Part shown: piece after piece, positions 6,794-12,329 of the stretch
How positions within the stretch are numbered: position 1 is the stretch's first letter
Layout of the letters: every line of letters begins with the position of its first letter
Notes under the pieces: generated by a model
Database searches by the model: none
What the model was told of the DNA's origin: nothing
The model's input: the letters and a program-made list of their open reading frames with translations, nothing else
IMG/VR virus record: IMGVR_UViG_3300028895_000206
Coordinates: 1-32,928 of that record
DNA: 32,928 nucleotides
DNA from: a virus
Reading direction: 5' to 3' (one strand)
Position numbers and translations under genes: made by a program

Positions 6794-7097
6794 AGAGCTA
6801 TGGCGTGATTGGTGGGAGTGCCTACAGTGTGGTGGCAATGGTCAGGGTGTTGGTGGGCTAGAGCTGCACCACATCACAGGGCGAGATAGCAACAGCCCAC
6901 TGAACGGAGCCGTGGTGTGCAAGGAGTGCCACAGCCACATGGGGCATAGCAAAGACGAGGAACGCCAACTGTTCGCTGCGACGATGCAATACCTACTGAA
7001 CCAGAAATACAGCTTGACGAAAGACGACGAACAATACATGCTCGACCATCCGTATCTTATCCACAACAACGAGCACCTAGAAAACGTGCTACAATAG
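6759..7097 (+). CDS. HNH-family nuclease
   Basis: The 112-residue protein has the zinc-finger HNH layout. C21 and C24 (ECLQCG) precede the catalytic H37-H38 (LELHHITGR), then N49 (LNG), then C54, C57 and H58 (VVCKECH) with H60 and H63 following. HNH enzymes cleave or nick DNA with one metal ion. Its location between a NinB-like gene and RusA recalls lambda NinG, another zinc-finger DNA-junction protein, although the sequence is closer to a generic HNH. The only in-frame start is ATG 6759, inside the previous gene. The leaderless promoter of rusA lies in its last codons. Confidence 0.75.
   Translation: MKLANPFTSATRELWRDWWECLQCGGNGQGVGGLELHHITGRDSNSPLNGAVVCKECHSHMGHSKDEERQLFAATMQYLLNQKYSLTKDDEQYMLDHPYLIHNNEHLENVLQ
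7058..7066 (+). promoter_or_regulatory. Perfect DnaA-box sequence within the HNH gene
   Basis: TTATCCACA occurs here, 23 bases upstream of the -10 of the rusA promoter. It lies in coding sequence (PYLIHNNE), so conservation pressure could be for protein or DNA. Confidence 0.45.
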
Positions 7098-7101
7098 ACA
7101 A
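7087..7101 (+). promoter_or_regulatory. Leaderless promoter TGCTACAAT-N6-ATG for rusA
   Basis: TGC (7087-7089) and TACAAT (7090-7095) form an extended -10. Exactly six bases (AGACAA) separate it from the ATG at 7102, so transcription should begin at or next to the start codon. Confidence 0.65.
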
Positions 7102-7491
7102 ATGAGCTACGAGCTATTCCTCACGCTGCCGCAAAAGCTGTCGCTCAACCAGTACCACACATTGCACTACTACAAGCTGAACAATGTCAAGCGCGAGTTC
7201 TACAAAGAAGTGCAGTTTGCAGAACGACGTGGCATGTTGGAACAACCGCCGTACCACGTTCACTACCATTTTTATCTATGGGGAGCACAAATGGACGTAT
7301 CGAACCTCATGGGGATGATTAAGCCGATAGAAGATGGCATGGTGAAGTGTGGGCTTCTCGAAGACGACAACCATACCATTATCAAAAAAATTACTATCAC
7401 ACAGGAGCGAGCACCTAGTAAAAAAAAGGTTAGCTACTGCAAAGTAACACTAGAGCACTATGGCGAACAAACCACAGAAACACATAGTTGA
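7102..7491 (+). CDS. rusA: RusA-family Holliday junction resolvase
   Basis: The 129-residue protein has the RusA core. It has an N-terminal beta region (ELFLTLPQKLSLNQY), then MDVSNLMGMIKPIEDGM (64-80) with Asp65, Asn68, Lys74 and Asp78, and then GLLEDDN (84-90) supplying acidic residues. RusA homodimers cut four-way junctions symmetrically using Mg2+. The classical DxDN is DVSN here, so one acidic position is Ser, a variation to note. Phage RusA proteins resolve recombination or replication intermediates before packaging. The gene appears to have its own leaderless promoter. The next gene overlaps by 32 bases. Confidence 0.8.
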   Translation: MSYELFLTLPQKLSLNQYHTLHYYKLNNVKREFYKEVQFAERRGMLEQPPYHVHYHFYLWGAQMDVSNLMGMIKPIEDGMVKCGLLEDDNHTIIKKITITQERAPSKKKVSYCKVTLEHYGEQTTETHS

Positions 7492-7696
7492 GATCGACAA
7501 AGACACGGCAAACGAGCTGGCTGACGCACTGGCAACACATGGCGAGTGCTACGTGTCACATATTGGAAAGTTCACGGTCAAAGAGAACGCAGCGCGACCA
7601 CGGTACAACTTCGCCACAAAGGACACCGAGCACTTCCCAAAATCAAAACGTGTGGTGTTCTCTATAAACGCAGCCCTGAAACGCGCAATATCCTGA
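7460..7696 (+). CDS. HU/IHF-family DNA-binding protein with short N terminus
   Basis: The C-terminal two thirds match the HU beta-arm and saddle pattern: YVSHIGKFTVKENAARPRYN (31-50), an arm segment FATKDTEHFPKSKRVVFSI, and a final helix AALKRAIS. HU bends and compacts DNA and aids recombination, replication initiation and packaging. At 78 residues it is about 12 shorter than typical HU (about 90), and the missing part is the first helix, which normally contributes to the dimer interface. A consensus DnaA box begins two bases after the stop codon. Confidence 0.8.
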   Translation: MANKPQKHIVEIDKDTANELADALATHGECYVSHIGKFTVKENAARPRYNFATKDTEHFPKSKRVVFSINAALKRAIS

Positions 7697-7697
7697 G

Positions 7698-7706
7698 TTA
7701 TCCACA
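7698..7706 (+). promoter_or_regulatory. Perfect DnaA box in intergenic DNA
   Basis: TTATCCACA matches the bacterial DnaA-box consensus exactly and opens a 100-base intergenic stretch (7697-7796) with AT-rich sequence (TTATATATA, 7742-7750). It could belong to a replication origin or be an operator like the similar sites upstream of promoters elsewhere in the window. Confidence 0.5.
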
Positions 7707-7796
7707 GGGTGTAGTTGTAAGAATAATGGTCTATGGTAGTCTTATATATAGGGAAAGTCGAACCCCTACTTATAAGCAACCGTAATTACTCAAACC

Positions 7797-7940
7797 ATGT
7801 GGAATTACCCATATGACCCCGAAGTGCAAGAGGGGAATAATGAGTCGGATCGCTGGTGGTGGTTTGCGCTTGGCATACTAGCCCTTGCCGTGGCAATCCA
7901 CTTTGGAGGACATTTCCTCTACTTTATTCTTAGCAAGTAA
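7797..7940 (+). CDS. 47-residue single-pass membrane protein
   Basis: An acidic N terminus (residues 1-18) and a WWW motif precede one long hydrophobic segment (about 21-45). No known family was recognised. It is separated by one base from the membrane-anchored coiled-coil gene and lies just upstream of the transglycosylase, so a lysis role (for example holin, antiholin or lysis regulator) is plausible. Confidence 0.55.
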   Translation: MWNYPYDPEVQEGNNESDRWWWFALGILALAVAIHFGGHFLYFILSK

Positions 7941-7941
7941 C

Positions 7942-8283
7942 ATGAATAAACCCAAGCTACGCAAGTATCTACGTTGGTTTGGCTACCTGTGCCTGTATAC
8001 CGTTATCGTCAAGATCGCTGTACTGGTTGCATGGGAAGTCGGTATACGTGACGTGTACGTGAAGCTCACCGAGGGCGACACAATCACCTACGTCGCACCG
8101 CGCATTGAGCCTGAACCAACCGAATACGAACGCTGGCTCGCCAGTACAAGCACACAGAAGATGCTTGAACTAGAGTATGAGCAGCATGAGATTAGCGAGG
8201 AACAGGCTGCGCTTGATGAGCAGCAAGCAGAACTAGAGGCACGTAAAGAACAGTTGCGCGAAAAAGAACTGTCTTTACTGTAA
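7942..8283 (+). CDS. Membrane-anchored coiled-coil protein; likely N-terminal half of a transglycosylase
   Basis: The protein has 113 residues from ATG 7942; the longer frame from 7885 overlaps the previous gene and is rejected. Residues about 12-33 form a signal anchor. Residues 72-113 form a Glu/Gln-rich coiled coil ending REKELSLL. This topology resembles an i-spanin. However, the frame one base back stays open from 8247 and runs directly into the lytic transglycosylase at 8316. A -1 shift at the run GAAAAAG (8260-8266) would join the two into one protein of about 228 residues. It may thus be a spanin-like protein, a frameshift-regulated enzyme or a gene split by a sequence error. Confidence 0.65.
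   Translation: MNKPKLRKYLRWFGYLCLYTVIVKIAVLVAWEVGIRDVYVKLTEGDTITYVAPRIEPEPTEYERWLASTSTQKMLELEYEQHEISEEQAALDEQQAELEARKEQLREKELSLL
8260..8266 (+). other. Possible -1 frameshift or indel site
   Basis: The zero-frame codons are GAA AAA G. Lys-tRNA on AAA (8263-8265) can re-pair at AAA (8262-8264). It lies inside the 8247-8283 window where both frames are open. It is not a canonical X XXY YYZ heptamer, so natural slippage would be modest. The same homopolymer is also a likely place for an assembly or sequencing indel. Confidence 0.4.
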
Positions 8284-8315
8284 CCCAACGCGCTACAGCC
8301 ATTGCACGAGCCATT

Positions 8316-8627
8316 ATGAAAGTTGAGTCAGGAGGCTATTGCAAGGCGCGTGGGGGGTCAGGGGAAGTCGGATGCCTACAGTTTCTCCCCTCGACTTGGC
8401 GCAAATGGTCAACCGATGTACTGGGGTACGTTCCCCCAATGACCAAAACGAACGAACTGTACGTTGCAGTACACAAAATCCAAGGATGGCTTGACCAGGG
8501 CTATTCAAACGAGGAAATTGCCGTCATATGGAACTCAGGTGGCCCTGTGCATAAAGTCGGTGTGAACAAGCACGGTATCGCCTACAACACGTATAAGTAT
8601 GCACGCGCAGTATTGGCACACCTATAA
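8316..8627 (+). CDS. Lytic transglycosylase (SLT-like) domain, endolysin candidate
   Basis: The catalytic domain shows the family's three landmarks. KVESGG has the catalytic Glu4, GEVGCLQFLPSTW has Gln22, and IWNSGG (72-76) is in the place of AYNxG. The enzyme cleaves peptidoglycan glycan strands to 1,6-anhydro products. From the only canonical start (ATG 8316) it would lack nearly all of the first helix. The missing piece, TQRATAIARAI, is encoded immediately upstream in the same frame with no start codon. This suggests that the functional protein is made by fusion to the membrane-anchored coiled coil of the previous gene. Two cysteines (9 and 20) may form a disulphide. Confidence 0.8.
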   Translation: MKVESGGYCKARGGSGEVGCLQFLPSTWRKWSTDVLGYVPPMTKTNELYVAVHKIQGWLDQGYSNEEIAVIWNSGGPVHKVGVNKHGIAYNTYKYARAVLAHL

Positions 8628-8692
8628 TAGGTGTTTCGAGAACGGTATTGCATTCAAGGTTTTGGCGTGGATGGTCGCCTGAAAGGGCGTTG

Positions 8693-8740
8693 TGTGGAAA
8701 ACTGTACAGGAAAGCTCGCAGATAGATGTATAATGTATCT
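8693..8740 (+). promoter_or_regulatory. Leaderless promoter TATAAT-N6-ATG with upstream box
   Basis: TATAAT (8729-8734) is preceded directly by TG and is six bases from the ATG at 8741. TGTGGAAAA (8693-8701), the reverse complement of TTTTCCACA, lies 27 bases upstream of the -10. The 113-base gap 8628-8740 holds no gene. Confidence 0.6.
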
Positions 8741-8941
8741 ATGAGCCGACCAAGCACAAACCTACTCAAAGAGTTCCTAGCAACACGAGTTGGAACACGC
8801 ATCACACTTATTGACCGTATTGGTAAGGAGTCACACGTCATGCTTCTCGCTGTCGGCGATACGCACTTCACTATCAGAAGGCCGTGGGGATCGCGCGACA
8901 ACATAGATTACACAGACGAAGAATACGACATAAAAGACTAA
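8741..8941 (+). CDS. Small hypothetical protein
   Basis: The 66-residue product starts at the ATG immediately downstream of a TATAAT box; an upstream in-frame ATG at 8726 lies before the -10 and is excluded. The sequence alternates beta-type segments (RVGTRITLIDR, SHVMLLAVGDTHFTIRRP) and ends in an acidic tail. This could be a small SH3- or Sm-like barrel. No family was recognised. Confidence 0.55.
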   Translation: MSRPSTNLLKEFLATRVGTRITLIDRIGKESHVMLLAVGDTHFTIRRPWGSRDNIDYTDEEYDIKD

Positions 8942-8946
8942 ACAAC

Positions 8947-9078
8947 ATGAACCACTTCCTTTGTTGGATATTCAACCACACGTATTCACTCCCACACTTG
9001 GACAATGGTGTGGTCGAGTGGCGTTGTCGCCGTTGCGACGTTATTACTAAAGTGACGCACTATGACACCACAAAGTAG
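8947..9078 (+). CDS. 43-residue zinc-binding-type protein
   Basis: Started at ATG 8947, five bases after the previous stop, this small protein has one CxxC (CRRC) plus Cys6 and several His residues, so it could hold a zinc ion. It overlaps the next gene by 17 bases. No further assignment is possible. Confidence 0.5.
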   Translation: MNHFLCWIFNHTYSLPHLDNGVVEWRCRRCDVITKVTHYDTTK

Positions 9079-9262
9079 GAAAGAACTAGCAGCACAATAC
9101 TGCGACAAGATGGAAACACTTATTGCTGAGTGTTGGGAAGCTGAAAAAGATGTACGCAAACAAAAAGGCGACCTCAAGAAGCAGTATTACCACAACGACA
9201 CCCGTATCCGTCGGGTTCTTCAAAACTACCGAGAGCGCCTACTAACCTTACCTGTAGTATGA
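9062..9262 (+). CDS. Small coiled-coil hypothetical protein
   Basis: The 66 residues are almost entirely helical and charged, with heptad-like spacing (AAQYCDKMETLIAECWEAEKD). The stop overlaps the next start as ATGA (9259-9262). No family was recognised. Confidence 0.5.
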   Translation: MTPQSRKELAAQYCDKMETLIAECWEAEKDVRKQKGDLKKQYYHNDTRIRRVLQNYRERLLTLPVV

Positions 9263-9411
9263 CCTGCCCTACCTGTGGACTAGAAGAGGAGGAGATAGAC
9301 GAGGGCATTGAGATGCACTGGGGGTACGGTCTAGCGGGCGCACTCTTCATCGCACTCATTATCATTGGAGTATGGGAGATACTCAAAGCAGTATTATCAT
9401 GGTTGTTCTAG
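9259..9411 (+). CDS. 50-residue zinc-knuckle membrane protein
   Basis: The N terminus carries CPTCG, half of a zinc knuckle, followed by a Glu/Asp-rich stretch. One hydrophobic segment (about residues 24-49) ends in WLF. The cysteine pair could dimerise or bind metal on the cytoplasmic side. It is translationally coupled to the preceding gene. Its role is unknown. Confidence 0.5.
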   Translation: MTCPTCGLEEEEIDEGIEMHWGYGLAGALFIALIIIGVWEILKAVLSWLF

Positions 9412-9481
9412 TTTCAGCAAAGGTCGTCTGTAACATCTACAACTGTGTGATGTTCCCGACATTAGCACTAATACAAACAAT

Positions 9482-10147
9482 ATGAGTATCACTAATTCAA
9501 GTGGGGTAAATAAGGGCAATTCTGAAGGCATCAAAGCGTCTCACGGCATCAACGGGTCTGACGGCATCAACTGGTCTGACGGCATCAACAGGTCTCACGG
9601 CATCAACTGGTCTTACGGCATCAACTGGTCTTACGGCACCAACGGGTCTGACGGCATCAACTGGTCTGACGGCATCAACGCGTCTAACGGCATCAGCGGG
9701 TCTTACGGTGTATTGAACAGTTGCGGTGTAGACAAAGCACTGTTCCTAGCAGACAAGGAACGTACATGGAGTATCTTTGGTGTTGATGTAGATAAGGAAC
9801 GTTTTGACGAAGTGTGGGAAGAACTACACAACAAACTCAATGGCTGGTATCCGAAGTTTAACAATGCGTTTGAGTTGTACGTACAAGCGGGCAACGAATG
9901 GGAGAAGGTGAAAGCATCTGAGATAACTAACACACTAGACGACTGGGAAGAACCATACCAAGCATGGAAAGATATGCCCCAGGAAGCAGTGGACTATGTC
10001 CGCTCTCTACCAGAGTACGACGCAAAGATGTTTGAACGCATTACAGGACTCAAGGAAGGTGACGACGAGTTAGACGTAACTGTAGAAGGCAAGACCACAC
10101 GTATCAGTAGAAAGAGTGCTGTGGCACTGGGTTTATTGAAGGACTAA
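9482..10147 (+). CDS. Hexapeptide-repeat protein with conserved C-terminal domain
   Basis: Residues about 16-75 consist of ten tandem six-residue units of the form GIN-x-S-x, which would give a regular beta-type ladder or extended Ser/Asn/Gly surface. Residues 85-221 are a non-repetitive, Trp-rich domain ([38 protein letters not shown]) ending in a small basic helix. No catalytic motif was recognised. The gene-free stretch before it (9412-9481) has a TAATAC near the ATG but no clear promoter. It may be a surface, binding or regulatory protein; the repeat makes length variation likely. Confidence 0.65.
   Translation: MSITNSSGVNKGNSEGIKASHGINGSDGINWSDGINRSHGINWSYGINWSYGTNGSDGINWSDGINASNGISGSYGVLNSCGVDKALFLADKERTWSIFGVDVDKERFDEVWEELHNKLNGWYPKFNNAFELYVQAGNEWEKVKASEITNTLDDWEEPYQAWKDMPQEAVDYVRSLPEYDAKMFERITGLKEGDDELDVTVEGKTTRISRKSAVALGLLKD
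9527..9706 (+). repeat. Ten tandem 18-bp repeats inside a coding region
   Basis: Units begin GGCATCAAC and run 18 bases each (9527, 9545, 9563 and so on to 9689). Substitutions are concentrated at codons 4 and 6 of each unit, while GGC ATC AAC and TCT are nearly invariant. The period is a multiple of three, so gain or loss of units keeps the frame. Confidence 0.95.
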
Positions 10148-10159
10148 CCACCTAACACC

Positions 10160-10549
10160 ATGACCAACTACCACCAGAAGATAGAGGAGAATAAAGAAAA
10201 GCTGGCAGACATAGAACACGAACGCTGGTCAGATTGGCAACGATATTGCCACAGCAAGTTGTCGTATGTTGAATATGAGCACGACGGCAAGACAAACGCA
10301 GGTTATTTAATGGACGCTGGTGATTACACTCGTTGGGAACGGCAAATAGACACACCATATTCAGACTTATCTGAACAAGAAAAGCAATCAGACCGTGACC
10401 AAGTAGACCGCTACTGGCATTTAATTAAAGACCTCCTAGACGAAGCGGTGAGGAAGGAGAGGAGGAGGATTGAAGAAGCGTATGATGACTACAACGCTGG
10501 CAATATAGATTTAGCAGATTTTGAAGAAACCCTAACAGAGAATAAATAG
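10160..10549 (+). CDS. Charged helical hypothetical phage protein
   Basis: The 129-residue protein is rich in Glu, Asp, Arg and Trp. It has HERWSDWQRYC near the start and YTRWERQIDTPYSDLSEQEKQSDRDQV in the middle, a combination that recurs in phage hypothetical proteins of unknown function. A C-terminal coiled coil (RKERRRIEEAYDDY) follows. Its upstream sequence (AACCACCTAAC before the ATG) is repeated before the gene at 10646. Confidence 0.6.
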   Translation: MTNYHQKIEENKEKLADIEHERWSDWQRYCHSKLSYVEYEHDGKTNAGYLMDAGDYTRWERQIDTPYSDLSEQEKQSDRDQVDRYWHLIKDLLDEAVRKERRRIEEAYDDYNAGNIDLADFEETLTENK

Positions 10550-10552
10550 CGA

Positions 10553-10642
10553 ATGAACTACCACCAGAAGGAGGAGAATAAGACCAGTGGCTTGTGCTCG
10601 AACTATCTGAAAAAACCAGATAGTTCAAAATTAACCACCTAA
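10553..10642 (+). pseudogene. 29-codon partial copy of the start of the preceding gene
   Basis: The first codons read MNYHQKEENK, almost repeating MTNYHQKIEENKEK of the gene at 10160, then diverge. The ORF contains a perfect 10-bp hairpin, GAACTATCTG 10600-10609/CAGATAGTTC 10617-10626, with an A-rich loop. It is best read as a duplicated and decayed gene start, although a translated micro-ORF is possible. The hairpin lacks a T run on the + strand, so it is not an obvious terminator. Confidence 0.5.
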
Positions 10643-10645
10643 CGT

Positions 10646-10801
10646 ATGACCAAAGACACAGAAGAACTAGAACTCAGCCGTAAGCTCGCCCTCTACGTCG
10701 CACGGGCTGTGTACGAGCAGTACCGTGACGCAATAGAAAACGATGTGAAGCTCGACTTCCCCGACTGGCTCGACGAGCAGATAGAACATGCCACCAAGTA
10801 G
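10646..10801 (+). CDS. 51-residue acidic helical protein
   Basis: This small gene is preceded by AACCACCTAAC, the same leader as the gene at 10160. It encodes a helical acidic protein (LSRKLALYVARAVYEQYRDAI) with a Trp-containing second helix. It overlaps the next ORF by 14 bases. Function is unknown. Confidence 0.5.
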   Translation: MTKDTEELELSRKLALYVARAVYEQYRDAIENDVKLDFPDWLDEQIEHATK

Positions 10802-11000
10802 GTACGGCGACCATAACGGCAACATGGACTTACTGCACGGTGCTCCATACCCCAGTTGCCACAATGAGTTCCTTGAGTACCACCAAGAGCTGATACGCAA
10901 GCACAAGGATGCCCGTCGCAAGAGAGAACAGAATGGTTATCAACACCCAGAAGTCCCACCAGTCTTTCATCCTGATATACTAACAAAGGACGTTCATTGA
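10788..11000 (+). CDS. Small hypothetical protein
   Basis: The protein has 70 residues, is rich in His and Pro, and has a basic helix in the middle (ELIRKHKDARRKREQNG). The start at 10788 lies inside the previous gene; ATG 10824 is an alternative. It ends four bases before a strongly structured RNA element. No family was recognised. Confidence 0.4.
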   Translation: MPPSRYGDHNGNMDLLHGAPYPSCHNEFLEYHQELIRKHKDARRKREQNGYQHPEVPPVFHPDILTKDVH

Positions 11001-11004
11001 AAAA

Positions 11005-11138
11005 GTGATGTGGTGATGGGGGAGACAATGTGCAAGCTATGCGCACAGCACATGCAGGTTTGAACTCCTTGCAACTAACGAATGGCTTGATAAATAGCTA
11101 TAGAGCCAACGGCATGTGCCTCCCCACCACCACATCAC
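11005..11138 (+). promoter_or_regulatory. Multi-stem structured leader abutting a ribosome binding site
   Basis: A long closing helix pairs 11005-11022 (GTGATGTGGTGATGGGGG) with 11121-11138. Eleven pairs are perfect, followed by one A-C mismatch, five more pairs and a G-U. Inside are GTGC 11030-11033/GCAC 11042-11045, GCACA 11048-11052/TGTGC 11115-11119, TGCAGG 11053-11058 with CC/TGCA 11067-11073, and a GGCT/AGCC hairpin. The 3' strand of the closing helix ends one base before the SD AAAGGAG region (11139-11145) of the TTG-started gene at 11153. A multi-branch fold with a regulated SD is riboswitch-like. A trans-acting RNA or RNA-protein operator is also possible. No known class was recognised. 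Confidence 0.6.
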
Positions 11139-11152
11139 AAAGGAGAATTGTA

Positions 11153-11320
11153 TTGAAAGCAAAATCAGTAAAGCCACAACCCGTACCAAACGTACGTGTA
11201 CTAACGTGCATCATGTGCTCAGCTAAGACAGCACTGCCGTATGGGGCACTTCGTAATGGAATGTGCACCTGTAGCAAGGCGTGCTACGACAAAGCCAACG
11301 AGAAAAAGGAGAGATACTAA
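11153..11320 (+). CDS. Small Cys-rich zinc-binding protein, TTG start
   Basis: The 55-residue product starts at TTG 11153, placed seven bases after AAAGGAG (11139-11145); the longer frame from 11030 would run through the structured leader and is rejected. A basic N terminus leads into CIMC, then CTCSKAC, giving a four- to five-Cys zinc site resembling small phage zinc-finger proteins. Its SD touches the structured element at 11005-11138, so its expression is the one most likely controlled by it. The stop overlaps the next start. Confidence 0.6.
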   Translation: MKAKSVKPQPVPNVRVLTCIMCSAKTALPYGALRNGMCTCSKACYDKANEKKERY

Positions 11321-11502
11321 TGAAATCATACGGAACCTGCCACTACTGCGGGCAGCAAATATGGACAATGCAGTGTAAGGTCAAGACGACCAAAAGCGGT
11401 GCCGTGCAACGGTATCATTTCAACCCCATCACCAAGCTCGACTGTCTCAGTGATGAGAACCGAGCGTACAACATCATGCGTAAAATGGAGGACGACCAGT
11501 GA
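11320..11502 (+). CDS. Small zinc-ribbon-type protein
   Basis: The 60-residue product starts at ATG 11320 (TAATG overlap), with SD AAGGAG (11306-11311) eight bases upstream. CHYCG and two later cysteines (CKV, DC) could coordinate zinc. The rest is basic and then acidic (NIMRKMEDDQ). No family was recognised. It is part of a run of six SD-preceded or overlapping micro-genes. Confidence 0.6.
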   Translation: MKSYGTCHYCGQQIWTMQCKVKTTKSGAVQRYHFNPITKLDCLSDENRAYNIMRKMEDDQ

Positions 11503-11579
11503 AAAACTGCTATGCCATGATGCTACTCACCCTGGGCTTTGTCGTAGGGATTGTAACTTACGAGTTACTAGCATGGTAG
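11499..11579 (+). CDS. 26-residue membrane peptide, GTG start
   Basis: GTG 11499 follows GGAGG (11487-11491) by seven bases and overlaps the previous stop as GTGA. The peptide MKNCYAMM... is hydrophobic from residue 5 to the end, a single membrane span closing with ELLAW. The good SD and the overlap make translation credible despite its size. Confidence 0.5.
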   Translation: MKNCYAMMLLTLGFVVGIVTYELLAW

Positions 11580-11755
11580 GTAGCTACAAAATCTGTTATT
11601 GCAGTTGGTGTTCAAAGCTACTGTGCCGTTACGATGCCGTGAGAAAGGATGGTAACGACTGGATACACGTATCATGCCAACGGGAACGGGAATACCTGGA
11701 AGGCATGAAGAAACTGCGGGAGGAAAAACCACCCGATATAGGAGGTATGCCGTGA
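11573..11755 (+). CDS. Small Cys-rich zinc-binding-type protein
   Basis: The 60-residue product starts at ATG 11573, overlapping the end of the membrane peptide. It has CYCSWC and LLC clusters followed by a later Cys in HVSC, a plausible zinc finger. A helical tail EREREYLEGMKKLREEKPPD follows. The third small Cys-cluster protein in the run suggests a set of zinc-binding regulators or inhibitors. Function is unknown. Confidence 0.55.
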   Translation: MVGSYKICYCSWCSKLLCRYDAVRKDGNDWIHVSCQREREYLEGMKKLREEKPPDIGGMP

Positions 11756-11934
11756 AAAAGCGAAAGACGAAGCGAGCCAAGCGACTCGGTAAGGCCATCC
11801 AAACGGTCTATGAGTCTCTTGACTCGCACATACCCTACTGCTACGGAAAGGACAAAGAAGACGTAGCGTTCCACCAGAAGTGCGTACTGGACTACGCAAA
11901 GCTTATGGTCGTACTGGCGAGGTGTTACAAATGA
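11752..11934 (+). CDS. Small basic helical protein, GTG start
   Basis: GTG 11752 lies six bases after GGAGG (11741-11745) and overlaps the previous stop (GTGA). The 60-residue product begins with a KKRKTKRAKRLGK cluster, so nucleic-acid binding is likely. The rest is helical with three cysteines. The frame upstream to 11674 is a shadow of the previous gene. Confidence 0.55.
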   Translation: MKKRKTKRAKRLGKAIQTVYESLDSHIPYCYGKDKEDVAFHQKCVLDYAKLMVVLARCYK

Positions 11935-12038
11935 CGTTTATATGTGACCCGTTCGCTTTGGACATATGGTATTGCCACGACACCATGCACTTTTTCTGGT
12001 ATTCAATGCCAGCTTTTACCAACTACTTTTTGTGTTAG
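11931..12038 (+). CDS. 35-residue hypothetical peptide
   Basis: The start overlaps the previous stop as ATGA and a weak GAGG lies upstream. The peptide is aromatic- and Cys-rich (DIWYCHDTMHFFWYSM) without a clear membrane span. The continuous packing supports it, but its size makes it uncertain. Confidence 0.4.
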   Translation: MTFICDPFALDIWYCHDTMHFFWYSMPAFTNYFLC

Positions 12039-12047
12039 GAGGCTACA

Positions 12048-12284
12048 GTGAAGACTAGAGAGGAAATGGCTGACACGATACTGGTGGACGTGATACCAGA
12101 GGACGAGATACGTGGCGTGGTGTGCTACCAAGGCGACTTCATTATGAAGCTGCCGAGCAAACACGTAGGAGTCTCGATTGCGCTCATGGAAGTGCTGGCA
12201 AAGGTATTCACCGACGACGTGAGCAAAAAGACCGTCAACGAAATGATAACGAAATTGCAGGTAGGCAATGCTTCTATTCAATGA
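12048..12284 (+). CDS. Small acidic hypothetical protein, GTG start
   Basis: GTG 12048 follows AGGAGG (12037-12042) by five bases. The 78-residue protein has an alpha/beta pattern (TILVDVIPEDEIRGVVCYQGDFIMKLP) and a C-terminal helix. No motif was recognised. It is the last gene of the SD-rich run and is followed within 22 bases by a terminator-promoter element. Confidence 0.6.
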   Translation: MKTREEMADTILVDVIPEDEIRGVVCYQGDFIMKLPSKHVGVSIALMEVLAKVFTDDVSKKTVNEMITKLQVGNASIQ

Positions 12285-12305
12285 CCCATGCGCCACAAGC
12301 GCTTG

Positions 12306-12329
12306 AGCCCCTTGACCACAGGGGGCTTT
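12306..12329 (+). terminator. Intrinsic terminator with promoter -35 in its loop
   Basis: AGCCCC (12306-12311) pairs with GGGGCT (12322-12327), followed by TT. The loop contains TTGACC (12312-12317), a good sigma-70 -35. Confidence 0.75.

Noticed and set aside
7885-7941. Longer start (7885) for the coiled-coil membrane protein
   Set aside because: The extension lies in a second frame of the 47-residue membrane gene. ATG 7942 follows its stop by one base, the usual spacing here.
9527-9706. Possible CRISPR array
   Set aside because: The 18-bp units are contiguous with no spacers, lie in a coding frame and encode a clear hexapeptide repeat.
11030-11152. Upstream extension of the Cys-rich gene through the structured leader
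   Set aside because: It would translate across the long helix. TTG 11153 has a well-placed SD and gives a compact zinc-type protein.
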